Shown here: in pieces, positions 55,521 through 62,683 of the stretch
How the letters are laid out: every line of letters starts with the position of its first letter
Numbering within the stretch: the first letter of the stretch is position 1
Source of the DNA: Phycisphaerales bacterium
Lineage (GTDB): Bacteria > Planctomycetota > Phycisphaerae > Phycisphaerales > UBA1924
NCBI GenBank assembly: GCA_020845755.1
Contig: JADLFE010000033.1
Coordinates: 1-64,000, forward strand
Direction of reading: 5' to 3'
Length of the DNA stretch: 64,000 nucleotides
The notes under the pieces: generated by a model
What the model was told of the DNA's origin: nothing
Database searches by the model: none
The model's input: only the letters and a program-made list of their open reading frames with translations
Program-made: the position numbers and the translations under genes

Positions 55521-56141
55521 TTACTTGATGTGGCAAGTCAAGCAGATGTGGCTGGCCTGGTTGCTGAACCGCATCATGTGGCCGTAGTTGCCGGCGTTGT
55601 GGGCGGTGTGGCAGGTGCTGCAGCCGACGACATACTTCTCAACGCTGTCGGTCGGGTCGATCCACGCACGCAGACGCAGGGAGCCCCACGGGCCCGGGAC
55701 CTGGTGGGCGGCGTTCTGGGGGTTGAAGCGGGTGCTGGTCGTGGTCGGATAGATCGCGTCGGCGCCGATCGGGTGATCGTCGCGCAGGTCGGTGCCGATC
55801 TTGGCCCAAGCCGCGATCGTGTTGGAACCGGTCGTCCCGCCGAAGCTGTCGAGGGCGACGGTGCCGTCGTGGCAACCCATGCACATCAGGGAGCGCTCAT
55901 CGAGCAGTTCGGGGCCGCCCACTTCACCCTCGAACATGGTGAAGGTCGCGCTGGAGAGCTCGTGGTTCCACATGAAGCCCGCGTCCACATTGCCGAAGTG
56001 CGGCGTATGGCAGGGCTTGCAGATCTCGCCACCGCTCCAGGCGTAGCTGCTGAAATCGTGCTTGCTGCCCGTGATCTGGGCCTGAGCGGCCGTGGCCAAG
56101 CACACCATCGCGAGAGTCCCGACAAACAGTTGACGTTTCAT
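55521..56141 (-). CDS. Tetraheme c-type cytochrome, OmcE-like
   Basis: The product is 206 residues. GGAGG lies 5 nt before the ATG at 56141. A signal peptide ends near residue 22 (TAAQAQ). Hemes are at CKPCH 41-45, CMGCH 87-91, CSTCH 174-178 and CLTCH 200-204. Text around them (GSKHDFSSY, CHTPHFGN, WNHE, CHDGTVALDSF, IGTDLRDDHPIG, HICLTCHIK at the end) is the pattern I know from OmcE-type cytochromes, which polymerise into extracellular filaments in Geobacter. Length and heme count also fit. It is alone between its own sigma-54 promoter and terminator, which suits a highly expressed subunit. Filament formation is inference. Confidence 0.92.
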   Translation of the reverse strand: MKRQLFVGTLAMVCLATAAQAQITGSKHDFSSYAWSGGEICKPCHTPHFGNVDAGFMWNHELSSATFTMFEGEVGGPELLDERSLMCMGCHDGTVALDSFGGTTGSNTIAAWAKIGTDLRDDHPIGADAIYPTTTSTRFNPQNAAHQVPGPWGSLRLRAWIDPTDSVEKYVVGCSTCHTAHNAGNYGHMMRFSNQASHICLTCHIK

Positions 56142-56228
56142 GATGTCCTCCACACTTTGTTCTGGCGGCCGGGACCTCAGGTCCGCCCAGGAGTCTGCCG
56201 GCCGATACTGTATTCAAGATGTCACAGT

Positions 56229-56245
56229 GGCAATTTGCGTGCCAG
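56229..56245 (-). promoter_or_regulatory. Sigma-54 promoter P1 (tetraheme cytochrome), nearly palindromic
   Basis: On the minus strand the sequence reads CTGGCACGcaaaTTGC, a full match to the -24/-12 consensus. The predicted start is near 56218, 77 nt before the tetraheme start codon. The same bases on the plus strand read TGGCAatttgcGTGC, a weaker -24/-12 match facing the hexaheme gene. Confidence 0.87.
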
Positions 56246-56438
56246 CGGTCTTCAGAATTGAAAACCGCATTTGGACGTTACGGCGAGGGGTTTGTCGTCT
56301 GTGCAATTCCCGCCGTTGGGAGGATTCATACCACCTTTCCTATTCCCGTGAGAACCCGCCCATCGCTTTTTGACTCCACCACGTTCAAGCAGAATGTGCG
56401 CGTTGCCGATCCCTGTGACAGGCAGGGAGCACACAACG

Positions 56439-57242
56439 ATGCGAACGAATCGCGTACAGCGGCGGGCGGTCCCTTGGTCGTTTCTTTGGGGGCTGGCCGG
56501 GATTGTGGGAGTGATCGTGGCCGGGTCGATCGGACCCGGGCCCACGCGGGCCAAGGCCGACGGCGAGGCCTGGACTGTCGCCGCGGCGCCGTCCGGGAAT
56601 CAGACGCCCGGGGTGACCTCCCGCAGTTGCGTTTCGTGCCATCACTTTGAACAGGTTCTGACCCACCCAACCAACGTGCGGGCGTCGATGCCGGTGCCCG
56701 CAAGCCTTCCGTTGAACGCCGGGATGGTGACGTGCCTCACATGCCACGACGCCGGGCCGAACCACGCCACCGGCCACCAGAAGGTTGGTGTTCGGAGTGA
56801 TTCCTCCGGCACGAGCCTCTGCATGCAGTGTCACTCGAATGTCAAGAACTCGACCAAGGCGGTTCACGCCCTCCGTGGTGGAAAGGCCCACCTCAGCGCC
56901 AGGTCCCAGTATGACGCCCACGCCAGCAAGGTCGCCGACGGCGAAAGCGTCAGTTGCATGGGTTGCCACGACGGCACCTCGGCCAGCGATGCCGGATCCC
57001 ATTCCATCAAGAGGTCACAGGACGACATGCTCCCGGACCATCCGATCGGAATTCCCATGCGTGAGACCGGCCGCAAACGCGATGGCGACTTCCGTCTGAA
57101 TCGGACCATCGACAAGCGAATCCGCCTTTACGACGGAAATCTCGGGTGCGGCTCGTGCCACAGCATCTACTCTCGTGAACCCAAAGAACTCGTCATGAAC
57201 AATCGCGGGAGCAAACTCTGCCTCGGATGTCACGCTCAATAG
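56439..57242 (+). CDS. Secreted hexaheme c-type cytochrome
   Basis: The product is 267 residues from the ATG at 56439, with GGGAG about 10 nt upstream. A signal/anchor helix (GLAGIVGVIVAGSI) is followed by CVSCH, CLTCH, CMQCH, CMGCH, CGSCH and CLGCH. The last three hemes with CHDGTSASD, DHPIGIPM and SKLCLGCHAQ at the very end match hemes two to four of the tetraheme module, including the spacing around DHP. It is divergent from the tetraheme gene and shares a 297-nt control region with it. Confidence 0.9.
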   Translation: MRTNRVQRRAVPWSFLWGLAGIVGVIVAGSIGPGPTRAKADGEAWTVAAAPSGNQTPGVTSRSCVSCHHFEQVLTHPTNVRASMPVPASLPLNAGMVTCLTCHDAGPNHATGHQKVGVRSDSSGTSLCMQCHSNVKNSTKAVHALRGGKAHLSARSQYDAHASKVADGESVSCMGCHDGTSASDAGSHSIKRSQDDMLPDHPIGIPMRETGRKRDGDFRLNRTIDKRIRLYDGNLGCGSCHSIYSREPKELVMNNRGSKLCLGCHAQ

Positions 57243-57389
57243 CAGCAAATTCCCACAATCAAGATTGAATTATCGACATCAATTCCAGAAATGGGATTGG
57301 TGTTTTTTTCTTCGGCGCGCACGCGGCCGCTCGCTCCATGACGCGATCCGCTGCTCGGATGTCGGAGCAACGCGCAGAATCAATTCCTA

Positions 57390-57404
57390 TGGCACCAACA
57401 TTGC
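57390..57404 (+). promoter_or_regulatory. Sigma-54 promoter P4 (ccmC/ccmD-like genes)
   Basis: TGGCACcaacaTTGC, followed by A; GG and GC 10 nt apart with all consensus bases matched. The predicted start is near 57416, 70 nt before the ccmC start codon. Confidence 0.85.
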
Positions 57405-57485
57405 AGTGAATGGGACGTTGCGGGACCCGTGTTCCGCGGCTGCGTTCCCTTCCTTACGCGAATTCCTGCCTCCTCAAGGTGCTGC

Positions 57486-58178
57486 ATGGACCGCCAGCGC
57501 AGATGGATCGCGGGTTCCTATTGGACGTTGACGATCGTCCTTCTCGCGATCGGGGCGTTTTTGGTGGTCCGGGCTCCCATTGATGAGACAATGGGTCCCA
57601 TACAGAAACTGATCTACCTCCACCTGCCGGTGGCGGTCAACACATTCTTGTCATCGCTCGTGGTGTGCATCGCCAGCGTGGGCTATCTGGCGGTTCGTCG
57701 CCAGAGGTGGGATGACCTGGCCCAGGCGGCGGCTGCGGTCACGGTGCTCAACGGCACGGTCCTGCTGCTCACTGGTATGTGCTGGGGCAAGGTCGCGTGG
57801 AACCTGTGGTGGACCTGGAGCCCGCGCCTCACCTTCAGTTTGATCCTCTGGGTGTTGTACCTGGCCTACCTGGCGGTGCGCCGGCGAATCGAGTCGCCCG
57901 AACGCCGCGCCCAGGTCAGCGCTGTCTACGGCGTCGTCGCGTTTCTCGACGTGCCCCTTCTGTATCTGGCCGTGAAACTCCTGCCCGACGTCCACCCGAC
58001 CCAGTCCGGGCTCATCCCCGCGATGTACCCGGCTCTTTGGACGTGGTTTGTGGCGATCACCATGTTGACGGGCGGCCTGATCGCCGCTCGGTTCTCCCTC
58101 GCTCGTCTCCCAACCTTCCGGTGGGAGAAGGAGCCGAGCACTCCGACACTCCCTCCCGCCGCCGGCCTGACCGGATGA
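57486..58178 (+). CDS. ccmC: CcmC-like heme-handling membrane protein
   Basis: The product is 230 residues with six membrane helices. AAGGTG precedes the ATG at 57486. Two His that match the CcmC heme ligands are seen: YLHLPVAVN (about residue 45) and LLPDVHPTQSG (about residue 165). The tryptophan-rich loop reads WNLWWTWSPRLTFSLILW, where the usual CcmC has WxWDxRLT, so the Asp is Ser-Pro. No other Ccm System I genes (A, B, E, F, H) are nearby. Together with System II at 41-45 kb it may serve a special cytochrome of this locus. A CcsA-like role is the alternative. Confidence 0.88.
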   Translation: MDRQRRWIAGSYWTLTIVLLAIGAFLVVRAPIDETMGPIQKLIYLHLPVAVNTFLSSLVVCIASVGYLAVRRQRWDDLAQAAAAVTVLNGTVLLLTGMCWGKVAWNLWWTWSPRLTFSLILWVLYLAYLAVRRRIESPERRAQVSAVYGVVAFLDVPLLYLAVKLLPDVHPTQSGLIPAMYPALWTWFVAITMLTGGLIAARFSLARLPTFRWEKEPSTPTLPPAAGLTG

Positions 58179-58375
58179 CCGACCAAGCCGCGACCATCAT
58201 CGCATTTGCGATCAGCCTCGGCGTGCTCGCGGGGTACGGCGTTGGTGTGCTCACCCGCCTCCGCCACGAGCGGACAAAGCAGAACGAGACAAACCGCTCG
58301 GGTGAATCTCCCGAGCGGCCAAACGACGCCGTGATTGCTGAGGTCAAGCCCGAAAGCCCGGTCAAGACTTCTTGA
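58175..58375 (+). CDS. CcmD-like small membrane protein
   Basis: The product is 66 residues (MTDQAATIIAFAISLGVLAG...). It starts inside the ccmC stop (ATGA overlap). One membrane helix near the N-terminus is followed by a basic segment (RLRHERTKQN) and an acidic tail, the topology of CcmD, which stabilises the CcmC complex. The family is too short and variable to be sure by sequence; position decides. A 9-bp inverted repeat lies inside it (58294-58318). Its last 14 nt overlap the convergent lipoprotein gene. Confidence 0.78.
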   Translation: MTDQAATIIAFAISLGVLAGYGVGVLTRLRHERTKQNETNRSGESPERPNDAVIAEVKPESPVKTS

Positions 58376-59027
58376 CGCTCTCGACCATGGCGTTGAAGCC
58401 GGGAAGCGCCGCCTTCATCCCCTCGGCGGGTCCGGTCATCTTGATGAACAGAAGCCCCTGGGTGGTCTCGATAATGGCGCCGCGGAGCATCCAGTTTTCC
58501 TTCGGGGCGGCATCGCCCATACCCGCGAAGGTACCGGTCATCTCAACCGTGGTCACGTTCACGCCGCCGACCTGCTTGGTCGTGGGCGTTCCGGCTACCG
58601 GCTGACCCTGGGCATCGCGGACCTGACCGGCCCAGCGGCTGATGTTGTCGGCGACCGAGCCGCCGGCGGTGGAGAAGACCACGAGACACGCCTTTGCGGG
58701 GTCGCCGCCGGCGTCGGCGACGCTGGCCTCGGCCAATCGCATCTGGTTGGCGGGCGGGTTGCGCTTCCACGCATCGGGAAGGGTCACGCTCACGCCCATG
58801 GCGGTGACAGTCTGCCCGGTGCCGAGATTGGCGGCGTCAGGGCTGACGGGGACCGGATTTCCGGGGGCGGTATTGCTCGCCGGCGGCGTGGCAGCGGTGT
58901 TGTTGGCCGGGACCGCGGCGGGCTTGGGCTCCGACAAAGGAGGCTGCGTGGCCTTGTCCTCGCACCCCACCAGACTCATCACCGACGCGACCGCGACCAC
59001 CAGACCAATGCTCGTGTTCTTGTTCAT
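58362..59027 (-). CDS. Lipoprotein, unknown function
   Basis: The product is 221 residues. The start at 59027 gives a good lipoprotein signal (GLVVAVASVMSLVGCEDK). A Pro/Ala/Asn-rich linker of about 55 residues precedes a compact domain (VTAMGVSVTLPDAWKRNPP, ACLVVFSTAGGSVADNISRWAGQV, GLLFIKMTGPAEGM) that resembles the PsbP/DcrB-like fold of small surface proteins. The ribosome site is weak. It is convergent with the CcmD-like gene and is probably unrelated to the redox locus. Confidence 0.78.
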   Translation of the reverse strand: MNKNTSIGLVVAVASVMSLVGCEDKATQPPLSEPKPAAVPANNTAATPPASNTAPGNPVPVSPDAANLGTGQTVTAMGVSVTLPDAWKRNPPANQMRLAEASVADAGGDPAKACLVVFSTAGGSVADNISRWAGQVRDAQGQPVAGTPTTKQVGGVNVTTVEMTGTFAGMGDAAPKENWMLRGAIIETTQGLLFIKMTGPAEGMKAALPGFNAMVESVKKS

Positions 59028-59171
59028 GCCCGATCGTATACACCGCACAGCACTTTCTTCGACACCGGGAGTTCACCCGATAACTGCCCAAAATATCCGA
59101 AACTCGGGGGGTGGGGCGAGTGGTCATAAGATGAATCTGGTTGAGAAGTTGTCCGCGTTCAGGGAGCCGCG

Positions 59172-61094
59172 ATGTCGGATGGGTCCAAGGCAATGCCAGG
59201 CAACCAGAACGCGCCCTCGGCGTCATCGCTGGTCTATTCCATGCCGACGCCCTGCGCGCAGATCAATCCGTCCGGGCGCGTTGAATTTGTCAACGCGGCA
59301 TGGACATCGCACCAAAGGCGGTGCGTGTCGCTTGCCGGACTGGGTGGAAACCTCATCGAGTCGATGCAGGCAACACCAAGCAGCACGCCCGCAGCGGCGG
59401 GGCTGTGCGAACTGCTCGACGGACGGCGCGCCGACCTGACGTGCGACATCTGCGTCAACGACGAGTCAGACGCATGGTCACGCGTGATGGCAACCCGCGA
59501 CACCTCGGGGAACGTGCTGGTGATGCTGATCGATATCACCGATCACCCAGCGGCGGAATCCAGGGCGGCCAGCGAACTGCGCCTCCAACGCATCGTCGAA
59601 TCGGCGATGGACGGCATCATCACAATCGACCAGCGCGGGCACGTGGTGATGTTCAACGCCGCGGCGGAAAAGATGTTCGGCGTGCCGGCGGCCCAGGCCA
59701 TCGGGGTCTCCCTCGATCGCTTCATCCCGTCGCGCACCCGCGACCAGCACCCGTCGTTCATCAAGGCGTTCGGCGCCGCGGGCGTCACGACTCGCTCGAT
59801 GGGGCACCTGGGCGCGGTCGCGGGAGTTCGGGCCGACGGCACGGAGTTCCCGATCGAGGCGTCGATCTCGCACGCGCAGTCCGACGGGCAGCACTACTAC
59901 ACCGTGATCCTGCGCGACATCGCGGAGCGCAAACGCCTCGAGGCGCAACTGCTCCAGGCACAGAAGATGGAGGGCGTGGGACGACTGGCGGGCGGGATCG
60001 CGCACGACTTCAACAACCTCATCATGGCGATCTTCAATTACCTGGCGCTGGCCTCGCGGAAACTGGGCGTTGATCACCCGGTCGCCCCGATGCTCGCGCA
60101 GGCCAACCAGGCGGCCCAGCGTGCGGCGGACCTGACGCGCCAGTTGCTCACGTTCGCGCGAAAGCAGATCGTGGCGCCGCGCGTGCTCTCGCCCAGGGAA
60201 GTCGCCGCGGGACTCTCGCCCATGCTGCGCCGCCTGATCGGTGAGGACGTGACGCTGCGCACGGCCTTTGCCGACGACACGGGCATGGTTCGGGCGGACC
60301 ACGCCCAACTCGAGCAGGTGCTCGTGAACCTGGTGATCAACGCGCGCGACGCGATGCCCAGCGGCGGCACCCTCACGCTCGAGACCCACAACACCGTGCT
60401 GGACGAGGCGTTCTGCCGCTCGCGCGTCGAGGTGACCCCGGGGGAGTATGTGGTGTTCGCGGTGACCGACACCGGCGTGGGGATGACGCCGGAAGTCCAG
60501 CGACATATCTTCGAGCCGTTCTTCACGACCAAGCCCGCGGGCAAGGGCACCGGCCTGGGGCTGGCGATGTGCCAGGGGATCGTGAAGCAGGCGGGCGGGC
60601 ACATCGGCGTGTACAGCGAGGTGGGGCGCGGCACGTCTGTGCGCGTGTACCTGCCGCGCGTGTACGCCAACGCCTCGCCCACGGGCGCCGCGCCGGTGCC
60701 CAAGCCCCCACCGCGCGGGAGCGAGACAATCCTGATCGCGGAGGACAGCGCGCTGGTGCGCGAACTGGTGGCCGAAGAACTGCGCAACGCCGGCTACACC
60801 GTGCTCAGCGCCGAGAGCGGTCCCGAGGCGCTCAAGATCGCGGCGGCCCATCCGGGAACGATCGACGTGCTGCTGACCGATGTGGTCATGCCGGATATGA
60901 GCGGCGTGCAACTGGCCGAGAAACTCGCCGAGTCACGCTCGCTCGCGGTCATCTACATGTCGGGCTACACGGAAGAAACCATCACCCACCACGGCGTGGA
61001 CCCGGAGCGCGTCACGTTCATCGCCAAGCCCTTCATGTCGGACACGCTGCTCCACCTTGTGCGGCGCGTGATCGGCGCCGGGGCGAAGAAATGA
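59172..61094 (+). CDS. Hybrid sensor histidine kinase with PAS and receiver domains
   Basis: The product is 640 residues, cytoplasmic (no membrane helix). Order: a degenerate PAS at about 15-125; a PAS at about 140-260 (MDGIITIDQRGHVVMFNAAAEKMFG); the phospho-acceptor His at about 278 in GGIAHDFNN; the ATPase domain with NARDAMPSGG, DTGVGM and GKGTGLGLAM; then a receiver with Asp near 571 in LLTDVVMPDMSG. The family signals by phosphorelay, often to a separate partner. GGGAG lies 6 nt before the start. It could feed phosphate into the regulator at 45755-47134, but that is only possible, not shown. Confidence 0.92.
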   Translation: MSDGSKAMPGNQNAPSASSLVYSMPTPCAQINPSGRVEFVNAAWTSHQRRCVSLAGLGGNLIESMQATPSSTPAAAGLCELLDGRRADLTCDICVNDESDAWSRVMATRDTSGNVLVMLIDITDHPAAESRAASELRLQRIVESAMDGIITIDQRGHVVMFNAAAEKMFGVPAAQAIGVSLDRFIPSRTRDQHPSFIKAFGAAGVTTRSMGHLGAVAGVRADGTEFPIEASISHAQSDGQHYYTVILRDIAERKRLEAQLLQAQKMEGVGRLAGGIAHDFNNLIMAIFNYLALASRKLGVDHPVAPMLAQANQAAQRAADLTRQLLTFARKQIVAPRVLSPREVAAGLSPMLRRLIGEDVTLRTAFADDTGMVRADHAQLEQVLVNLVINARDAMPSGGTLTLETHNTVLDEAFCRSRVEVTPGEYVVFAVTDTGVGMTPEVQRHIFEPFFTTKPAGKGTGLGLAMCQGIVKQAGGHIGVYSEVGRGTSVRVYLPRVYANASPTGAAPVPKPPPRGSETILIAEDSALVRELVAEELRNAGYTVLSAESGPEALKIAAAHPGTIDVLLTDVVMPDMSGVQLAEKLAESRSLAVIYMSGYTEETITHHGVDPERVTFIAKPFMSDTLLHLVRRVIGAGAKK

Positions 61095-61183
61095 TAATTC
61101 TCGCCGGGTATTCCAACTAATCTGATGCTCGCGGAATTGTTGATGCCAATGTCTGCATGACATTGCGACAATGATATTGTCTG

Positions 61184-61867
61184 ATGACGAACGATCTTCA
61201 ATCGACGTGGGCGGCCGTTGACACACTCGCCGAGGACTGGCTGGGCGTCAACGATGGCGTGCTCGAAGAGGTGATGGCCCGCTGCACACGCGCGGCGCTC
61301 CCGGCGATCGCGGTGTCGCCCTGCCAGGGGAGATTTCTGCAGTTGCTGGCGCGGGTTTCCGGTGCGAAGCGCGTGCTGGAGATCGGCACGCTCGGCGGCT
61401 ACAGCACCATCTGGCTGGCCCGGGCACTGCCCAAGGGCGGCAAGATTGTCACGCTGGAGATCGACCCGCACCACGCGCGCATCGCGCGTGAGAACTTCGC
61501 GCTTGCGATGGTTGACGCCTTGATCGAACTTCGCGAAGGGCCGGCGCTGAAAACCCTGGCCGCTTTGGAGCAAGAACTTCCGTCCCCATTTGACCTCGTC
61601 TTCATCGACGCCGACAAGCCCAACAACCCTCGCTATTTCGAGATCGCGCTGCGTCTCTCGCGCCCCGGCGCGATCATCGTCGTCGACAACGTGGTGCGCG
61701 AGGGCGCGGTGCTGGATGATTCGGGCGTGAATCACTCGGCCGAAGGATCACGCGAAGTGCTGCGGCTGATGGGAGAGACTCCCGCCGCGGAGGCGACGCT
61801 CCTGCAGACCGTGGGCGTGAAGGGCTACGACGGCTTTGCCATCGCGGTGGTGGGCGGGGCGGAGTAA
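61184..61867 (+). CDS. SAM-dependent O-methyltransferase (COMT-like)
   Basis: The product is 227 residues. The SAM motif is VLEIGTLGGYSTIWLA (Glu66 onward) and the metal/catecholic site is FIDADKPNN, then VVDNVVREG with the ligand Asp and Asn. These mark the cation-dependent O-methyltransferases that act on catechol-like or caffeoyl-type acceptors; the true substrate is not known. No ribosome site is obvious before the ATG at 61184. The gene appears complete and alone. Confidence 0.9.
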   Translation: MTNDLQSTWAAVDTLAEDWLGVNDGVLEEVMARCTRAALPAIAVSPCQGRFLQLLARVSGAKRVLEIGTLGGYSTIWLARALPKGGKIVTLEIDPHHARIARENFALAMVDALIELREGPALKTLAALEQELPSPFDLVFIDADKPNNPRYFEIALRLSRPGAIIVVDNVVREGAVLDDSGVNHSAEGSREVLRLMGETPAAEATLLQTVGVKGYDGFAIAVVGGAE

Positions 61868-62003
61868 CTCGCCCGCCGGCGGTTGCCGTCAACAGACAGA
61901 AATATCGGTTGGTTGTTCTCGCCACGCGAGTCCTTTCGATCGCGCGCAGGTCGGCGCCGCGTGTCTTTCTGTGCAGCGCGACGGCGCGACAAGGAGCATC
62001 GCC

Positions 62004-62174
62004 ATGCTGTACGGCATCCTCGGGCTGATCCACTTCATTCTCTTCCTGATCGCCGCGTTCGAGATTCTGAATTCGGGCAAGTCGCTGGGGAACAAACTGG
62101 TGTGGCTGCTGGTGATCTTCCTGTTCCCGCTGGTGGGCCTGCTGGTCTACTTCGCGCTGGGGAGGAAGGCGTAG
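62004..62174 (+). CDS. Small PLDc_N-type membrane protein
   Basis: The product is 56 residues. AAGGAG precedes the ATG at 62004 by 7 nt. Two membrane helices (LGLIHFILFLIAAFEIL and LVWLLVIFLFPLVGLLVYFAL) with NSGKSLGNK between them match the stand-alone form of the N-terminal segment of cardiolipin synthases. The function of such stand-alone proteins is unknown. Confidence 0.87.
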   Translation: MLYGILGLIHFILFLIAAFEILNSGKSLGNKLVWLLVIFLFPLVGLLVYFALGRKA

Positions 62175-62191
62175 TGCGGTAGACTGATGGC

Positions 62192-62674
62192 GTGAAGATC
62201 GGACCGATCATCGGCATTCTGTGGATCGCGATCGTCATCGCGTCGTTCGTCGCGCTTCTCATCGCGATCCGGCGTCACGGCGCGAAGGGCGCGCGCTGGG
62301 CGCTGCTCGGGCCGCTGGGCGCGATCGCCTCGGCGGCGCTCGTCGTCGCGTGGATCGGCTCCATGGAAGGCGTGTACCGAAACCCACCGCTCGTCAAGCA
62401 ACTGGTTGCGGTCGTAGGCCTGCTGACCGTCGGGCTCGCGGGTGTCTATGTGCAGTTTGCGGCGTGGCGCGATGCGCTGCGCGAGTCCGTCCCGCCGGGA
62501 CACTGCAAGAAATGCGGCTATGACCTGAAGGAATTGGCGAAGTGCCCCGAGTGCGGCGCGGATCGGCTCGATGCTTCGGACGCCCGCGCGGGCGTGGGAA
62601 GCCTTGGCCGCACTTCTGGTGTTGGTGAAGGCCCTCAGGACGACCAGAAGCCGGAAGATGCGGGTTCGCGGTAG
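62192..62674 (+). CDS. Membrane protein with C-terminal zinc ribbon (array copy 1)
   Basis: The product is 160 residues with a GTG start at 62192. Three hydrophobic helices in the first 95 residues precede a zinc ribbon CKKCGYDLKELAKCPECG, then a Gly/Asp-rich tail. The ribbon form CxxCGYxL-x-L-x(4)-CPECG is very common in planctomycetes. Copies 2 and 3 follow in tandem. The function is unknown. Confidence 0.78.
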   Translation: MKIGPIIGILWIAIVIASFVALLIAIRRHGAKGARWALLGPLGAIASAALVVAWIGSMEGVYRNPPLVKQLVAVVGLLTVGLAGVYVQFAAWRDALRESVPPGHCKKCGYDLKELAKCPECGADRLDASDARAGVGSLGRTSGVGEGPQDDQKPEDAGSR

Positions 62675-62683
62675 ACTTCAGAC

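Noticed and set aside
56370-56398. TTGACT-17-AATGTG as a sigma-70-type promoter for the hexaheme gene
   Set aside because: The -10 is poor and planctomycete promoters are not well defined; kept only as an alternative to the bidirectional sigma-54 element.
58294-58318. 9-bp inverted repeat inside the CcmD-like gene as a terminator
   Set aside because: No T-run on either strand and it lies within coding sequence; coincidence in GC-rich DNA is likely.
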